A stretch of DNA of 55,528 nt, from the NCBI GenBank assembly GCA_017651565.1, contig JAGCCQ010000018.1:1-55528 (forward strand), written 5' to 3'. A model generated the notes under the pieces. The model did no database searches and was not told the DNA's origin. It saw nothing but the letters and a program-made list of their open reading frames with translations. The position numbers and the translations under genes were made by a program. Positions 1 through 8,673 of the stretch are shown here, piece after piece (within the stretch, counting starts at the first letter, position 1; each line of letters starts with the position of its first letter). Origin of the DNA: Bacilli bacterium. Its GTDB lineage: Bacteria > Bacillota_I > Bacilli_A > RFN20 > CAG-826.

Positions 1-93
1 GCTAATTATTTCAACTAAAAAGAGCACGTTCAAAAATGAACTGTTTTCGTTATGCTTATATAAAAATTATTGACTTTCTAATAGTTAAATCCC
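1..93. other. Left-edge intergenic stretch
   Basis: No gene is visible. On the minus strand, downstream of the first gene, there is a weak GTTCA/TGAAC hairpin (about 29-43) followed by a CTCTTTTT run. This could end transcription of that gene, but the stem is only about five pairs. Confidence 0.3.
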
Positions 94-771
94 CTATCTT
101 TCAAGTTCGTGGTGATTCATTTGTTGTAAATCAGTTGGAACAAGAACCCTACCGTTAAACCAATAGCATGCTAATGACAATCCTATTGCGTATAACTTAC
201 CTATATATGAACCCGCTAATATTCTCCATAATAATTCAGCGTCTTGGTGCATAAATAATACGCCAGCGTAGTAAATAGTAGAATTAAGGACACTGCCAAT
301 AATAATTGCAATAAAGATTCTTAAATAAACATTCATACGTTTCGAATGCTCTAAGAAATATAGCATTAGCCAAATTCCTACAAGAGATCCTAATGCACTA
401 AATAAATAGTTGAATAAGTTCAATAGCAATTCATTAGAGTAGCCCCATGAATTCACTTTAGCTAAGAATTCAAATATAGCAGATAAAACAATTGCAACTA
501 CGGAAGCAATTGCCATATTTTTTGCATCTTTAAGTGAGTAATGTAAATACTTAACAATCAAAGTATGCATAAATAATGTAAATAAAATAGAATCGATTGC
601 TAAAATAAATGGTCCACAGTCAACAGGTGTAGTTAAAGCGTGATAAAAATTAGCATTGCATGCTGCACCAATTGAAAATGCGATAAGGATAAAACTATCA
701 AACCATTTTCTTAATATTGCTAGGGCCAAGAAAAGTCCTAGTCCTATAAGAGCTAAAAAGAATACATTCAT
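94..771 (-). CDS. Six-helix membrane protein, possibly VUT/queuosine-precursor transporter-like
   Basis: The 225-residue protein is almost entirely membrane segments, with about six helices and no signal peptide. The layout is loosely like the VUT (YhhQ/YpdP) family: an early helix pair with an Asn-containing turn, a central Asp-Ser pair, then a charged loop (YSLKDAK), and a late helix with a small-residue/Asn-Ser motif before a final Tyr-Ile-Gly-Lys helix. If that is right it would import a queuosine precursor or a similar small molecule. The match is from memory of the pattern, not an alignment. It sits just after the terminator of the upstream gene. A weak TATCTT box lies close to the ATG and no Shine-Dalgarno site is seen. 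It could equally be an unrelated sensor-like membrane protein. Confidence 0.45.
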   Translation of the reverse strand: MNVFFLALIGLGLFLALAILRKWFDSFILIAFSIGAACNANFYHALTTPVDCGPFILAIDSILFTLFMHTLIVKYLHYSLKDAKNMAIASVVAIVLSAIFEFLAKVNSWGYSNELLLNLFNYLFSALGSLVGIWLMLYFLEHSKRMNVYLRIFIAIIIGSVLNSTIYYAGVLFMHQDAELLWRILAGSYIGKLYAIGLSLACYWFNGRVLVPTDLQQMNHHELER

Positions 772-787
772 ATATTTAAAGATAAAA

Positions 788-805
788 GAGCCTAATTAAA
801 GGCTC
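788..805 (-). terminator. Rho-independent terminator
   Basis: GAGCC/GGCTC stem with an 8-nt loop, followed on the minus strand by TTTTAT. It ends transcription of the membrane protein gene at 815-2113. Confidence 0.65.
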
Positions 806-814
806 GTGTTTTAA

Positions 815-2113
815 TTATAAACTTCTCTTGAAACTTCTCTTAACGAAGCCGTAGATAATTGAGTAGACTAAGTTGACTAATACCAAGATACCAGGTACAA
901 ATGCAGAGAATGTTAATTCTAAGCCAACACCTGAACTACCTAAGAATGGAATAGCTGCAATTAAGCCTCCGATAACAGGAAGTCTTACTAATGTAGTAAT
1001 AAAGCCAAACTTGAATGCGAGAATGAGCAATCCAGAAATTAAAGCTAATATAACTTGTACGATACCAGCAATAATACCGATAACCTCAACTCTGATGTAT
1101 GGTTTCTTTTTGAATAAGCAAATGATACATTGTAATAATTTAATAGCCCATGCAAGAACAAATACACCCCATACAATGCCCGCTACTTTAAATCCAGTAG
1201 CAACTTCTTTTGTTGGAAGCTTGCTATTAACGAATTTCTTTAATTCTGTTGCAATTGCGCTTGCTTCTTCAGAAGTAACTTCTTCGCCTTCATAGTAAGG
1301 ATTTAACATTTTACATAATGTAATAGCAGCTGCAGCTTGTTCTTCGTCTTCTGAATCATCACTACTATCTTTGTTACCTAATAAATCACCTAATAAAGCA
1401 GCTATAGCTTCTTCCATTGAAGTAATATTACCTTCTTCATCAACGAGGTTATAACTTTCGAGAGTTTCTCTTAATTCATCTTTAGTTTCTTCGCTAGATT
1501 TTGGTGAGTTGCCAAGAGCTTCGTTGTACTTATTGTAGATTTGGTTAAAGACTTCATTAACAGTATCGAGTGTTGCACCATCTTTTTCTAATTCTTCAAA
1601 AAGTGTATCAATATCCTCGGATAAAGTATGTGAATTTAAATCAGATTCATTTAATTCAACATATAAGTTCTTATCATCAGGAAGTGTATCTCTTAATTTT
1701 TGTTCAACCATTGTTTTGATCGAGCTTTTTGCAGCAACTCTAGCAACTCTTGAGAAAGTTGGTGCAACTTGCTCTACAACACCATCAATAGTTGGATTGA
1801 TAAATTCATCAGTTATGTAGATTTCTTCATTTTTATCGCCCCAAACGCCGAATACCATTTGGTTTGTAATTTTTACTTCAACATCGACTTTGATGTCGCC
1901 TTCTTTGAACAAATCTTCACGAGTAATATTGAACTTATCTAGTAATGCGTCAGAAAATACTTCTTTTGAATTAGTTTCATTTAAATCAGCATTAACTCCA
2001 ATTTTTAAGAATGGAATAAGGCCTGGTTTAATAAAGTTAACTGTAAAACAAGCAATTGCTGCCGCAGCAAGTACAAAATATACTATATTTAAAACCTTTA
2101 ATAATGTTTTCAT
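815..2113 (-). CDS. Membrane protein with large extracytoplasmic domain (paralogue A)
   Basis: The 432-residue protein has one N-terminal membrane segment (about residues 7-27). It then has about 280 acidic, Ser/Glu-rich residues likely outside the cell, and three or four membrane helices at the C-terminus (about 308-425) ending in a basic tail. It is a paralogue of the next gene upstream (2226-3695). Both begin MKTxLKxLNIxYF and both close with a Leu-Asn-Leu/Tyr-Gly-x-Val-Lys-Arg motif. A GAGGT Shine-Dalgarno site lies 9 nt before the ATG. I do not recognise the family. The topology (one helix in front, extracellular middle, helical bundle at the end) would suit a sensor or cell-envelope assembly factor, but nothing in the sequence shows activity. 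Confidence 0.75.
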   Translation of the reverse strand: MKTLLKVLNIVYFVLAAAAIACFTVNFIKPGLIPFLKIGVNADLNETNSKEVFSDALLDKFNITREDLFKEGDIKVDVEVKITNQMVFGVWGDKNEEIYITDEFINPTIDGVVEQVAPTFSRVARVAAKSSIKTMVEQKLRDTLPDDKNLYVELNESDLNSHTLSEDIDTLFEELEKDGATLDTVNEVFNQIYNKYNEALGNSPKSSEETKDELRETLESYNLVDEEGNITSMEEAIAALLGDLLGNKDSSDDSEDEEQAAAAITLCKMLNPYYEGEEVTSEEASAIATELKKFVNSKLPTKEVATGFKVAGIVWGVFVLAWAIKLLQCIICLFKKKPYIRVEVIGIIAGIVQVILALISGLLILAFKFGFITTLVRLPVIGGLIAAIPFLGSSGVGLELTFSAFVPGILVLVNLVYSIIYGFVKRSFKRSL

Positions 2114-2225
2114 CTTTAAGTACCTCTATATAAGTTTGAGCAAAACCCAAACGTTTTTTCTTTCCAAATCAAATCATTAGTCTATAAATAGACTTAACTA
2201 TAATTATGAAATTACTAAATTAATT

Positions 2226-3695
2226 CTATTCGTAATCGTTGAAATCAGTACTATAGAGAATTTCATCTCTAGAGTCTTCTTTGAATTTTCTTTTAACTGG
2301 ACCATAAAGAACTGAGAACAATAAGTTCAAAATAGCTAATACGCCAGGGATCCAAGCAGCAAAGACAATTTGTAAGCTTAAGCCGACCGGAATGAGATTT
2401 GCGACCGCCGGAATAACAGACTTGATTGCATCAATCGTATAGAACTGGAAGATAATGTAAGAACCAAGAGTTAACAACGCAAAGATTGCTTCAATAGTTC
2501 CAGTAATGATGAATAATGGATTAATTCTAAGGAATGGTTTTTGTCTGAAGAAACTAATGAATGCCATGATGAATTTAATTGCCCAGCCAAGTAAGCAAAG
2601 AACTAAGATTACTGCGAAAACTCTAGCTCCAAGAGCAATCATGTAGAACAGTCTACCACCATCATTAGCATTAGATTCTCTAATAACGTTAACGAACATT
2701 TCAGTTAATAAGCTATCAAAGTCACCTTCATCAAGAATGAATCCCTTTAAAGGAGCAAAGAATTTATTTACGAATTTATTGTCAGGAATTTCAGGTAAGT
2801 TGTAGCTAGCAACTCTTTCATCTTCGTAGTTAACGTGGTTGAGTAAGTGTTGAAGGATAGTACCAATAGCTTCTTCGATATAAGTAACAGCACCTGTTTC
2901 ATCAAAAACGCCATAGTTTTGCAAGCATTCTGCAATTCTACGTTTCATGTTTTTAAGGCCATCGTTATATGCATTCATTTCGTTATTGTCGTCAGCATCA
3001 GGTTCTTTAATAGCCTTGAAGTAAGGAACAATTCTTTCATTAAAGCCAACAACAACTTTATTGCCGTTTAAATCTTCAGCACCATTGAAATAAATTTCAT
3101 CATATGTTGTTCTAAAAATTAATTGAGTACAGTCGCTGACAGTACCTTCAAATTGAAGTTTATTGTAGTGTCCTGTGTTGTTTTGGTTCTTATCCATAGC
3201 GTCGAATGGATCAGGGTTACCAACAACAGCAAGAGAATATGTTCTAAGTTCGCTAACAGTAACGTTTTCAATCATTTTACCGATAGCTGCATTAGCAACA
3301 GCTGTTAATTGCTCTTCAAGCCAGTCTGAAGTGTTATCAAATGCTGGCTTAAGGATATATTTCATAGCATATCTTTCAACAGAATTAAATGATTGGAAGT
3401 CACCAAATTTTCCAGTTGAACCAGCTTCAGTCCATGAGGTTAACAAATCACTATAACTAACATTAACATCGACTTCGAAAACAACCTTACTGACATCTGA
3501 GAATAAGTCATCGATAGAAATGCCTAACTCTTCAAGAGCAGATTCATCAATAGATGCTTCAACTAAAGCGTTGCTATCAACTTCATAGTGGAATGTTGTT
3601 CTCAAAAATGAATTTGAACTCAATACGTAAGCAGCGATTGCTACGATTGAAAAAAGGAAATAGAAAATGTTAAGTATTTTAAGTTTGGTTTTCAT
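2226..3695 (-). CDS. Membrane protein with large extracytoplasmic domain (paralogue B)
   Basis: This 489-residue protein has the same plan as its downstream neighbour: one N-terminal helix, about 320 residues likely outside the membrane, then a C-terminal bundle of helices (about 350-470) and a short acidic tail. The middle domain is longer than in paralogue A and diverged, so the pair looks like an old tandem duplication. A GAGGT site lies 7 nt before the ATG. The 112 nt between the two genes hold no clear terminator, so they may be co-transcribed. Function unknown. Confidence 0.75.
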   Translation of the reverse strand: MKTKLKILNIFYFLFSIVAIAAYVLSSNSFLRTTFHYEVDSNALVEASIDESALEELGISIDDLFSDVSKVVFEVDVNVSYSDLLTSWTEAGSTGKFGDFQSFNSVERYAMKYILKPAFDNTSDWLEEQLTAVANAAIGKMIENVTVSELRTYSLAVVGNPDPFDAMDKNQNNTGHYNKLQFEGTVSDCTQLIFRTTYDEIYFNGAEDLNGNKVVVGFNERIVPYFKAIKEPDADDNNEMNAYNDGLKNMKRRIAECLQNYGVFDETGAVTYIEEAIGTILQHLLNHVNYEDERVASYNLPEIPDNKFVNKFFAPLKGFILDEGDFDSLLTEMFVNVIRESNANDGGRLFYMIALGARVFAVILVLCLLGWAIKFIMAFISFFRQKPFLRINPLFIITGTIEAIFALLTLGSYIIFQFYTIDAIKSVIPAVANLIPVGLSLQIVFAAWIPGVLAILNLLFSVLYGPVKRKFKEDSRDEILYSTDFNDYE

Positions 3696-3763
3696 ATTTG
3701 CTACCTCGCTCCTATTTTTTCTCTTTCATTGTAATACTTTTTTAGGCTCTATTAAACAAAAAA

Positions 3764-3794
3764 CTTACACTTCTTCCATTATTGGAAGTATAAG
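3764..3794 (-). terminator. Rho-independent terminator
   Basis: Ten-pair stem CTTATACTTC/GAAGTGTAAG in the minus-strand RNA, followed by a T6 run. It lies downstream of the U32 gene at 3828-5045 and separates it from the paralogue pair. Confidence 0.7.
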
Positions 3795-3827
3795 TAATAA
3801 TTATTTGCAAATTATGTAATTTTGTCT

Positions 3828-5045
3828 TTAACCTACTTTTCTTCTTAAAATATCGTTCTTAAGAAGTTTTTTGTCTGTGTATATGTAAACTTTTGATTGA
3901 ACTTTATTTATAACTTCCAAAATTTGACCATCTTCATCTTCAACTTGATCAACAATAAACTTCTCATTGAAAGATTCCCCTGGCGAAAGAATCTCTAATT
4001 CATCGCCTTTAACAAATTTGTTTCTCATTTCTATAAGAACTTTGCCGTCCTTACTATCTTCTAAGACAATTCCAATAAAATCATGGCTTTGTACTGGAGT
4101 AGCTGAGTCTAAATTTGTTTTATCATATGCTCCAAAATAGAAACCTGTTGTGAATAATCTATGAGATGTCTTTTCTAGTTCTTCAACATAGTTAAAGCTA
4201 GGTTCTCTATTGTTAAGCATGTCTGCAATTGCACGTTTATATGCGTTTACAGTAGTTGCAACGTAATATGGGGTCTTCATTCTACCCTCAATTTTGAAAG
4301 ATGTAATTCCTGCGTCCACTAGTTCCTTAATATGCTCAACAAGGCACATATCTTTGCTATTTAAGATGTATGTTCCTCTTTCATCTTCTGAAATCGGGAA
4401 TTCACCAGGAACATCATTTTGTTGGTTTTCAGAATGAATTGTATATCCCCATCTACATGGTTGCGCGCATGCGCCTTTATTAGAGTCTCTTCCTACAAAG
4501 TAGTTTGATAATAAGCATCTACCGGAGTATGAAATACACATAGCACCATGGCAGAAGCATTCAATATCAATATCGTCACCAACAGCGTCATGAATCTCCT
4601 TAATTTCACTAATAGAAAGCTCACGAGCAAGAACTAATCTTTTAGCTCCGAGTTTAACCCACATTTTCGCTGATTCTTTATTGGTCACATTTGCTTGAGT
4701 GGAGACATGAAGTTCTAAATTAGTATGTTCTTTTACTAGGTTAGCAATGCCCAAATCACTAACAATGACTCCATCAACCCCAACACTATCCAAATATTTT
4801 AAATAATCTAATAATCCGATAAAGTCGGAATTATGCGCCAAAATATTGACAGTAACGTAAGCTTTAACCCTGTTTATATGGCAGTATTCTACGACCTTTT
4901 TTATCTCTTCTTCATCAAAGTTAGCAGCAAAAGCTCTTAAGCCAAATTTCTTTCCAGCAAAATATACCGCATCCGCACCAAAGTGGATGGCTGTAACTAA
5001 TCTTTCATAATCACCAACAGGCGCTAAAACTTCTAACTTTTTCAT
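3828..5045 (-). CDS. trhP: U32-family tRNA hydroxylation protein, TrhP-like
   Basis: The 405-residue protein begins with the U32 barrel signature LAPVGDYERL and contains the family motif (Glu162 to Ser180: E-x-F-C-H-G-A-M-C-x4-G-x-C-x2-S). Cysteines 170, 177, 193 and 197 are candidates for an iron-sulfur cluster. Proteins of this size and layout (E. coli TrhP/YegQ, B. subtilis YrrN/YrrO) are needed for prephenate-dependent hydroxylation of U34 in tRNA; the older name 'peptidase' is historical. A C-terminal beta domain (about 320-405) is present. The gene is divergent from an RlhA-type paralogue with about 70 nt between the starts. A TATTAT box (5055-5060) lies 9 nt before the ATG and no Shine-Dalgarno site is seen, so the mRNA is probably leaderless. 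Confidence 0.85.
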   Translation of the reverse strand: MKKLEVLAPVGDYERLVTAIHFGADAVYFAGKKFGLRAFAANFDEEEIKKVVEYCHINRVKAYVTVNILAHNSDFIGLLDYLKYLDSVGVDGVIVSDLGIANLVKEHTNLELHVSTQANVTNKESAKMWVKLGAKRLVLARELSISEIKEIHDAVGDDIDIECFCHGAMCISYSGRCLLSNYFVGRDSNKGACAQPCRWGYTIHSENQQNDVPGEFPISEDERGTYILNSKDMCLVEHIKELVDAGITSFKIEGRMKTPYYVATTVNAYKRAIADMLNNREPSFNYVEELEKTSHRLFTTGFYFGAYDKTNLDSATPVQSHDFIGIVLEDSKDGKVLIEMRNKFVKGDELEILSPGESFNEKFIVDQVEDEDGQILEVINKVQSKVYIYTDKKLLKNDILRRKVG

Positions 5046-5114
5046 AGTGTTAATATAATACTTAAATATTTATAATTTTTAAAGAATTATAAGTATGATA
5101 ATATGTTTAGCGGT
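5046..5114. promoter_or_regulatory. Divergent promoter region between the two U32 genes
   Basis: Minus strand: TATTAT at 5055-5060, 9 nt before the ATG at 5045. Plus strand: overlapping boxes TATGAT/TAATAT at about 5094-5104, placed 10-15 nt before the ATG at 5115. If those are the -10 element, the upstream ATG at 5103 lies inside the promoter and cannot be the start. Confidence 0.5.
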
Positions 5115-7361
5115 ATGAGAGAACTATTATCCCCTGCAGGCAATATTAAAGCATTCTATAGTGCTATAGCTAATGGTGCTAACGCTATTTATTTAGGATT
5201 AGATAAATTCTCTGCTAGAGCATATGCCGAAAACTTTACATTAGATAACTTAAAAGAGCATGTTGAATATGCTCATTTAAGAAATGTTAAAGTTTTCGTC
5301 ACTATTAACACTATCATTTATGATGATGAATTAGACGAAGCTTATAAAACCATTGATAGATTAGCTGAAATCGGTGTAGACGCCATTATCGTCCAAGATT
5401 TAGCTATTTTTAATTATATTGTTTCTCATTATGACGCTATTAAAGCACACGCATCTACTCAAATGGGTATAGACGATGTTGAGGGCGCTAAATTCATTAA
5501 AGAACTTGGTGGAACTAGAATAGTTCTAGCAAGAGAAACACCATTAGAAACTATTAAGAAAATCAAAGGAGAAACTGGAATGGAAGTAGAAGCTTTCATT
5601 CATGGTGCTCTTTGTGTTGCTTATTCTGGTAACTGCTTAATGTCTTCTATGATCGGAGAAAGAAGTGGTAATAGAGGTAGATGTGCAGGTTGTTGTAGAA
5701 AACCTTATACATTAGTTAGCCAAGACACTAAAGAAGTTATTAATAAAAGTTATCTTCTTTCTATGAAAGACCTTAACGTATCTAACTATATTAAAAATAT
5801 GGACTTCATTGATTCTTTCAAAATCGAAGGAAGAATGAAAGATGAAGGATATGTAGCTAGAGTTACTTCTTTATATAGAAATATAATTGATGGAAAAAGA
5901 ATTAATTCCTTCGATTTTGAGAAAATTTTTAATCGTACATACACCAAAGGATTTGTTAATAATGAATCTAATGGAGATGTAGTTAACAATGTCAAACCAA
6001 ATAATAACGGTTATTTAATTGGCGAAGTTACTAATCAAAAAGGCAATAAAGTCTGGATAAAACTAGATAAACCTTTAAATAAAGGTGATCAAATTGTTAT
6101 TGAATCTCAAAGTATATTTAAAGAAATATCTATATTCGTTTCTAGAATGTTTGATACTAATTTCCAAGTTGTTGAAACAAATAGAAAGACCGCGATTATT
6201 TACTGTGACCAATGGGTCAAAATAGGCGCGAAAGTCTATAAAGTATTAGAAAAGGAATTTAATGATGAATCTATGATGATGGCTAGAAAAGGAAACTATA
6301 AGCCATTGCCTATTGATTTTAACTTTCGCGCATACGTAGGCGACCATATGTACTTAGAAGTTGTATATGGTGATGTTAAAGACACTATCTATGCAGACTT
6401 TATTATTGAAGAAGCTACTTCTTCCCCTACTACTAGAGATAACGTTATTAAACAATTATCAAAAGTTAACGATACTCCATATGTAGTTAACAATATCAAT
6501 ATTGAAATGGATGATAATGCATTCATTCCTTTAAAACAACTTAATGAATTAAGAAGACAAACTATAGAAAAGTTAAACGAAATTAGATTATATAGAAAAG
6601 AAACCAATAAAGTTCCTGCTCCTATAATCCCTAAAAAATATAAATCTCATGAACCTGAACTAACTGTACAAGTTGTTAGTCAAGAACAATATGACGCTGC
6701 AGTTGAAGCAGGTATTAAACATATTTATTTCGAAAACTATATCCCAAGAAATAACGCTAAATACACTAAGACTAATAAAGAAGTTCTAGTAGGAGGACTT
6801 GGAGGCATCTCGTTCTATAAAGGAAATAGTCATATCGTCACAGACTATTCTTTAAACGTTGTTAATCATGAAAGTGTCGCGCTTCTTTCTAGTTTAGGGG
6901 TAGATAGAATTACTCTTTCTCAAGAAATCTCAAAAGAGAAAATCGCTGATTTAATCGCTACATATAATGAAAAATATGGCACTCATCCTAATCTTGAATT
7001 AATCGTCTATGGAAGAACAAAATTAATGCACACTAAGTACTGCGTTTTAAAAAGATTAGGCAAATGTGGCGAATGTAAGAAACATAGTTTCGTATTAAAA
7101 GATGACTACGCTACATATCCTTTATTATTTAATGGAGATTGCACAACCACTATTTTAGGAGATAAGCCACTTAATTTAATTGACGATATAAACGATATTA
7201 AAGGCATAAATGTTTTTAGATTATACTTCTCTACTGAAACTAAAGAAGAAGTCAAAGAAATAATTAATCAACTTAAGAATAAATTAGAAATGAAAGATAA
7301 AGAAAAGACCTTCGATAAGAATGTCTATACCAAAGGTCACTTCTATAATAATCCTTTATAA
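5115..7361 (+). CDS. rlhA: Large U32-family protein, RlhA-like rRNA hydroxylation factor
   Basis: The protein (748 residues from this start) opens with RELLSPAGN, the usual U32 beginning. It has the family motif around residues 157-178 (E-A-F-I-H-G-A-L-C-x6-C), followed by a Cys-rich stretch (RCAGCC). It continues with the extra central and C-terminal domains (DUF3656-type region) found in long U32 proteins such as RlhA, which is required for 5-hydroxycytidine at 23S rRNA position 2501. The C-terminal third has another Cys group (CVLKRLGKCGECKK), possibly metal-binding. I chose ATG 5115 over 5103 because the likely -10 box overlaps 5103 and family members start near MxxxELLSPAGN. It ends directly against the stop codon of the convergent gene at 7362, with no spacer. 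Confidence 0.8.
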   Translation: MRELLSPAGNIKAFYSAIANGANAIYLGLDKFSARAYAENFTLDNLKEHVEYAHLRNVKVFVTINTIIYDDELDEAYKTIDRLAEIGVDAIIVQDLAIFNYIVSHYDAIKAHASTQMGIDDVEGAKFIKELGGTRIVLARETPLETIKKIKGETGMEVEAFIHGALCVAYSGNCLMSSMIGERSGNRGRCAGCCRKPYTLVSQDTKEVINKSYLLSMKDLNVSNYIKNMDFIDSFKIEGRMKDEGYVARVTSLYRNIIDGKRINSFDFEKIFNRTYTKGFVNNESNGDVVNNVKPNNNGYLIGEVTNQKGNKVWIKLDKPLNKGDQIVIESQSIFKEISIFVSRMFDTNFQVVETNRKTAIIYCDQWVKIGAKVYKVLEKEFNDESMMMARKGNYKPLPIDFNFRAYVGDHMYLEVVYGDVKDTIYADFIIEEATSSPTTRDNVIKQLSKVNDTPYVVNNINIEMDDNAFIPLKQLNELRRQTIEKLNEIRLYRKETNKVPAPIIPKKYKSHEPELTVQVVSQEQYDAAVEAGIKHIYFENYIPRNNAKYTKTNKEVLVGGLGGISFYKGNSHIVTDYSLNVVNHESVALLSSLGVDRITLSQEISKEKIADLIATYNEKYGTHPNLELIVYGRTKLMHTKYCVLKRLGKCGECKKHSFVLKDDYATYPLLFNGDCTTTILGDKPLNLIDDINDIKGINVFRLYFSTETKEEVKEIINQLKNKLEMKDKEKTFDKNVYTKGHFYNNPL

Positions 7362-7820
7362 TTACTTGTCGTCGCTCTTGATTTCTTCAACTATCTTTCC
7401 AACTGTTTTTTTAAGTATGAAGATAACTACTTGAACGATAACGGATAATGCTAAGAACGTAAGAGATAAAGCTTTAATTAAAGTTGGGTGTTCTAAGTTA
7501 ACTGTCCAGTTATTATTAAATGATAATAATGGTAACAAGATAATTACAAACTTAACTAATGTATAGAAGAACGCTAATAGTTTCTTCTTTTTAGTTTTCT
7601 TTTTAGAATCTCTTTTTAGTCTAGGACCTACAATATATTTCCATGTTGTTAAGAATAAGAATAATGCCGCAAAAGCAAACACTATTATTGCGTATGGAAT
7701 ACTTTCCTTTGTGCTTAAAAAGGTGATACCAAAAGTAATTAAGGTAAAAATTGTAAAATAGTCCCATCCAATAGATAGGGTTCTAATTAGTTTGTGTAGT
7801 TTGCTTTCCTTCGTAGTCAT
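7362..7820 (-). CDS. Small four-helix membrane protein
   Basis: The 152-residue protein has about four membrane helices and a Lys-rich cytoplasmic loop in the middle (about 70-80). Its start overlaps the end of the PAP2 phosphatase gene by 38 nt, so the two are translationally coupled and probably work together at the membrane. Its stop codon abuts the stop of the convergent RlhA-like gene with no bases between. No family recognised. Confidence 0.65.
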   Translation of the reverse strand: MTTKESKLHKLIRTLSIGWDYFTIFTLITFGITFLSTKESIPYAIIVFAFAALFLFLTTWKYIVGPRLKRDSKKKTKKKKLLAFFYTLVKFVIILLPLLSFNNNWTVNLEHPTLIKALSLTFLALSVIVQVVIFILKKTVGKIVEEIKSDDK

Positions 7821-8571
7821 CTTTATCTAATGTTAATAACTTAATAGTTTCGTTATCTGGGTTCTTTTTAATAATATATGTAACAATTGGTCTACATGCA
7901 AAGTATGCAACAATAGCTAAACCAAATCCAATAACAGCATCAATAAAGTAATGTTGCTTTACAAAGAATGTAGAACATGCAATGCCTACGCCAAATACCA
8001 TAGCAGTAATTCTAAGTGCGATAGGCATATGCTTTTCCTTTCTTCCTAATGGACAGCCTGATAAGAATACTAAGCCTGCAAATAAAGCGTGTAAGCTAGG
8101 AATACCATTTCTAGCCATAGGATCTACTACGTATTGGAAATGTACTAGGGCTAACCAGAATTCGTGGAAAGAATGAATACTTCCATCAAAGAACCAGTAT
8201 GCTTCTACTTCGTGTTCTGGACGAATCATTTGTACGTTCCATACTAAATAGAACACTAAACAAATCATTACAGTGATACATCCATCGATAAATATTGCGT
8301 CAAATTTCTTTTTATCATAGAAAGATAAAGCATATAAAAATACAAATGGAGTAGCATAGAAAGTTGTATAGAAGAAACAGAACTCTGGAATCAATGGAAT
8401 AGCGTCATCAATAGCCATATATAAGTGATGGTTTTCGATAAATGGCACTATTGCAGTAATCTCATATACGAGTCCGTTTAAGATGAATAATGCTAATACT
8501 AATATAAAGAAGTTGAAGTGATATTTTAGACAAAATGCCTTTAATTTTGCTCTTTTCTCTGGATTTTTCAT
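7783..8571 (-). CDS. PAP2-superfamily membrane phosphatase
   Basis: This membrane protein (262 residues from this ATG) has about six helices and the PAP2 motifs. GIPSLHALF is the second phosphatase motif (P-S-x-H) and VKQHYFIDAVIG matches the third (H-x4-D). The first motif is not clear, as in the PAP2_3/inositol-phosphoceramide-synthase-like branch. Members remove phosphate from phosphatidate, undecaprenyl-PP or related lipids, or transfer head groups. A GTG at 8592 would add seven residues. The ATG at 8571 is preferred because a TATAAG box ends 6 nt before it. The downstream gene overlaps by 38 nt. Confidence 0.75.
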   Translation of the reverse strand: MKNPEKRAKLKAFCLKYHFNFFILVLALFILNGLVYEITAIVPFIENHHLYMAIDDAIPLIPEFCFFYTTFYATPFVFLYALSFYDKKKFDAIFIDGCITVMICLVFYLVWNVQMIRPEHEVEAYWFFDGSIHSFHEFWLALVHFQYVVDPMARNGIPSLHALFAGLVFLSGCPLGRKEKHMPIALRITAMVFGVGIACSTFFVKQHYFIDAVIGFGLAIVAYFACRPIVTYIIKKNPDNETIKLLTLDKDDYEGKQTTQTN

Positions 8572-8631
8572 AAAGTGCTTATAAGTATACACTATATAAA
8601 TCTATATTAATATAGAATTATTTTCAAAATT

Positions 8632-8657
8632 AAAACGTGCCATTTCTAGCACGTTTT
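8632..8657 (-). terminator. Rho-independent terminator
   Basis: AAAACGTGC/GCACGTTTT stem with an 8-nt loop, symmetrical, with TTTT in the minus-strand RNA. It lies downstream of the GGDEF/EAL gene. Confidence 0.7.
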
Positions 8658-8673
8658 GAATATTTTGATTTTT

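Noticed and set aside
2177..2194. AGTCTAT/ATAGACT hairpin between the paralogues
   Set aside because: No T-run follows on the minus strand and the loop is tiny, so it is not called a terminator.
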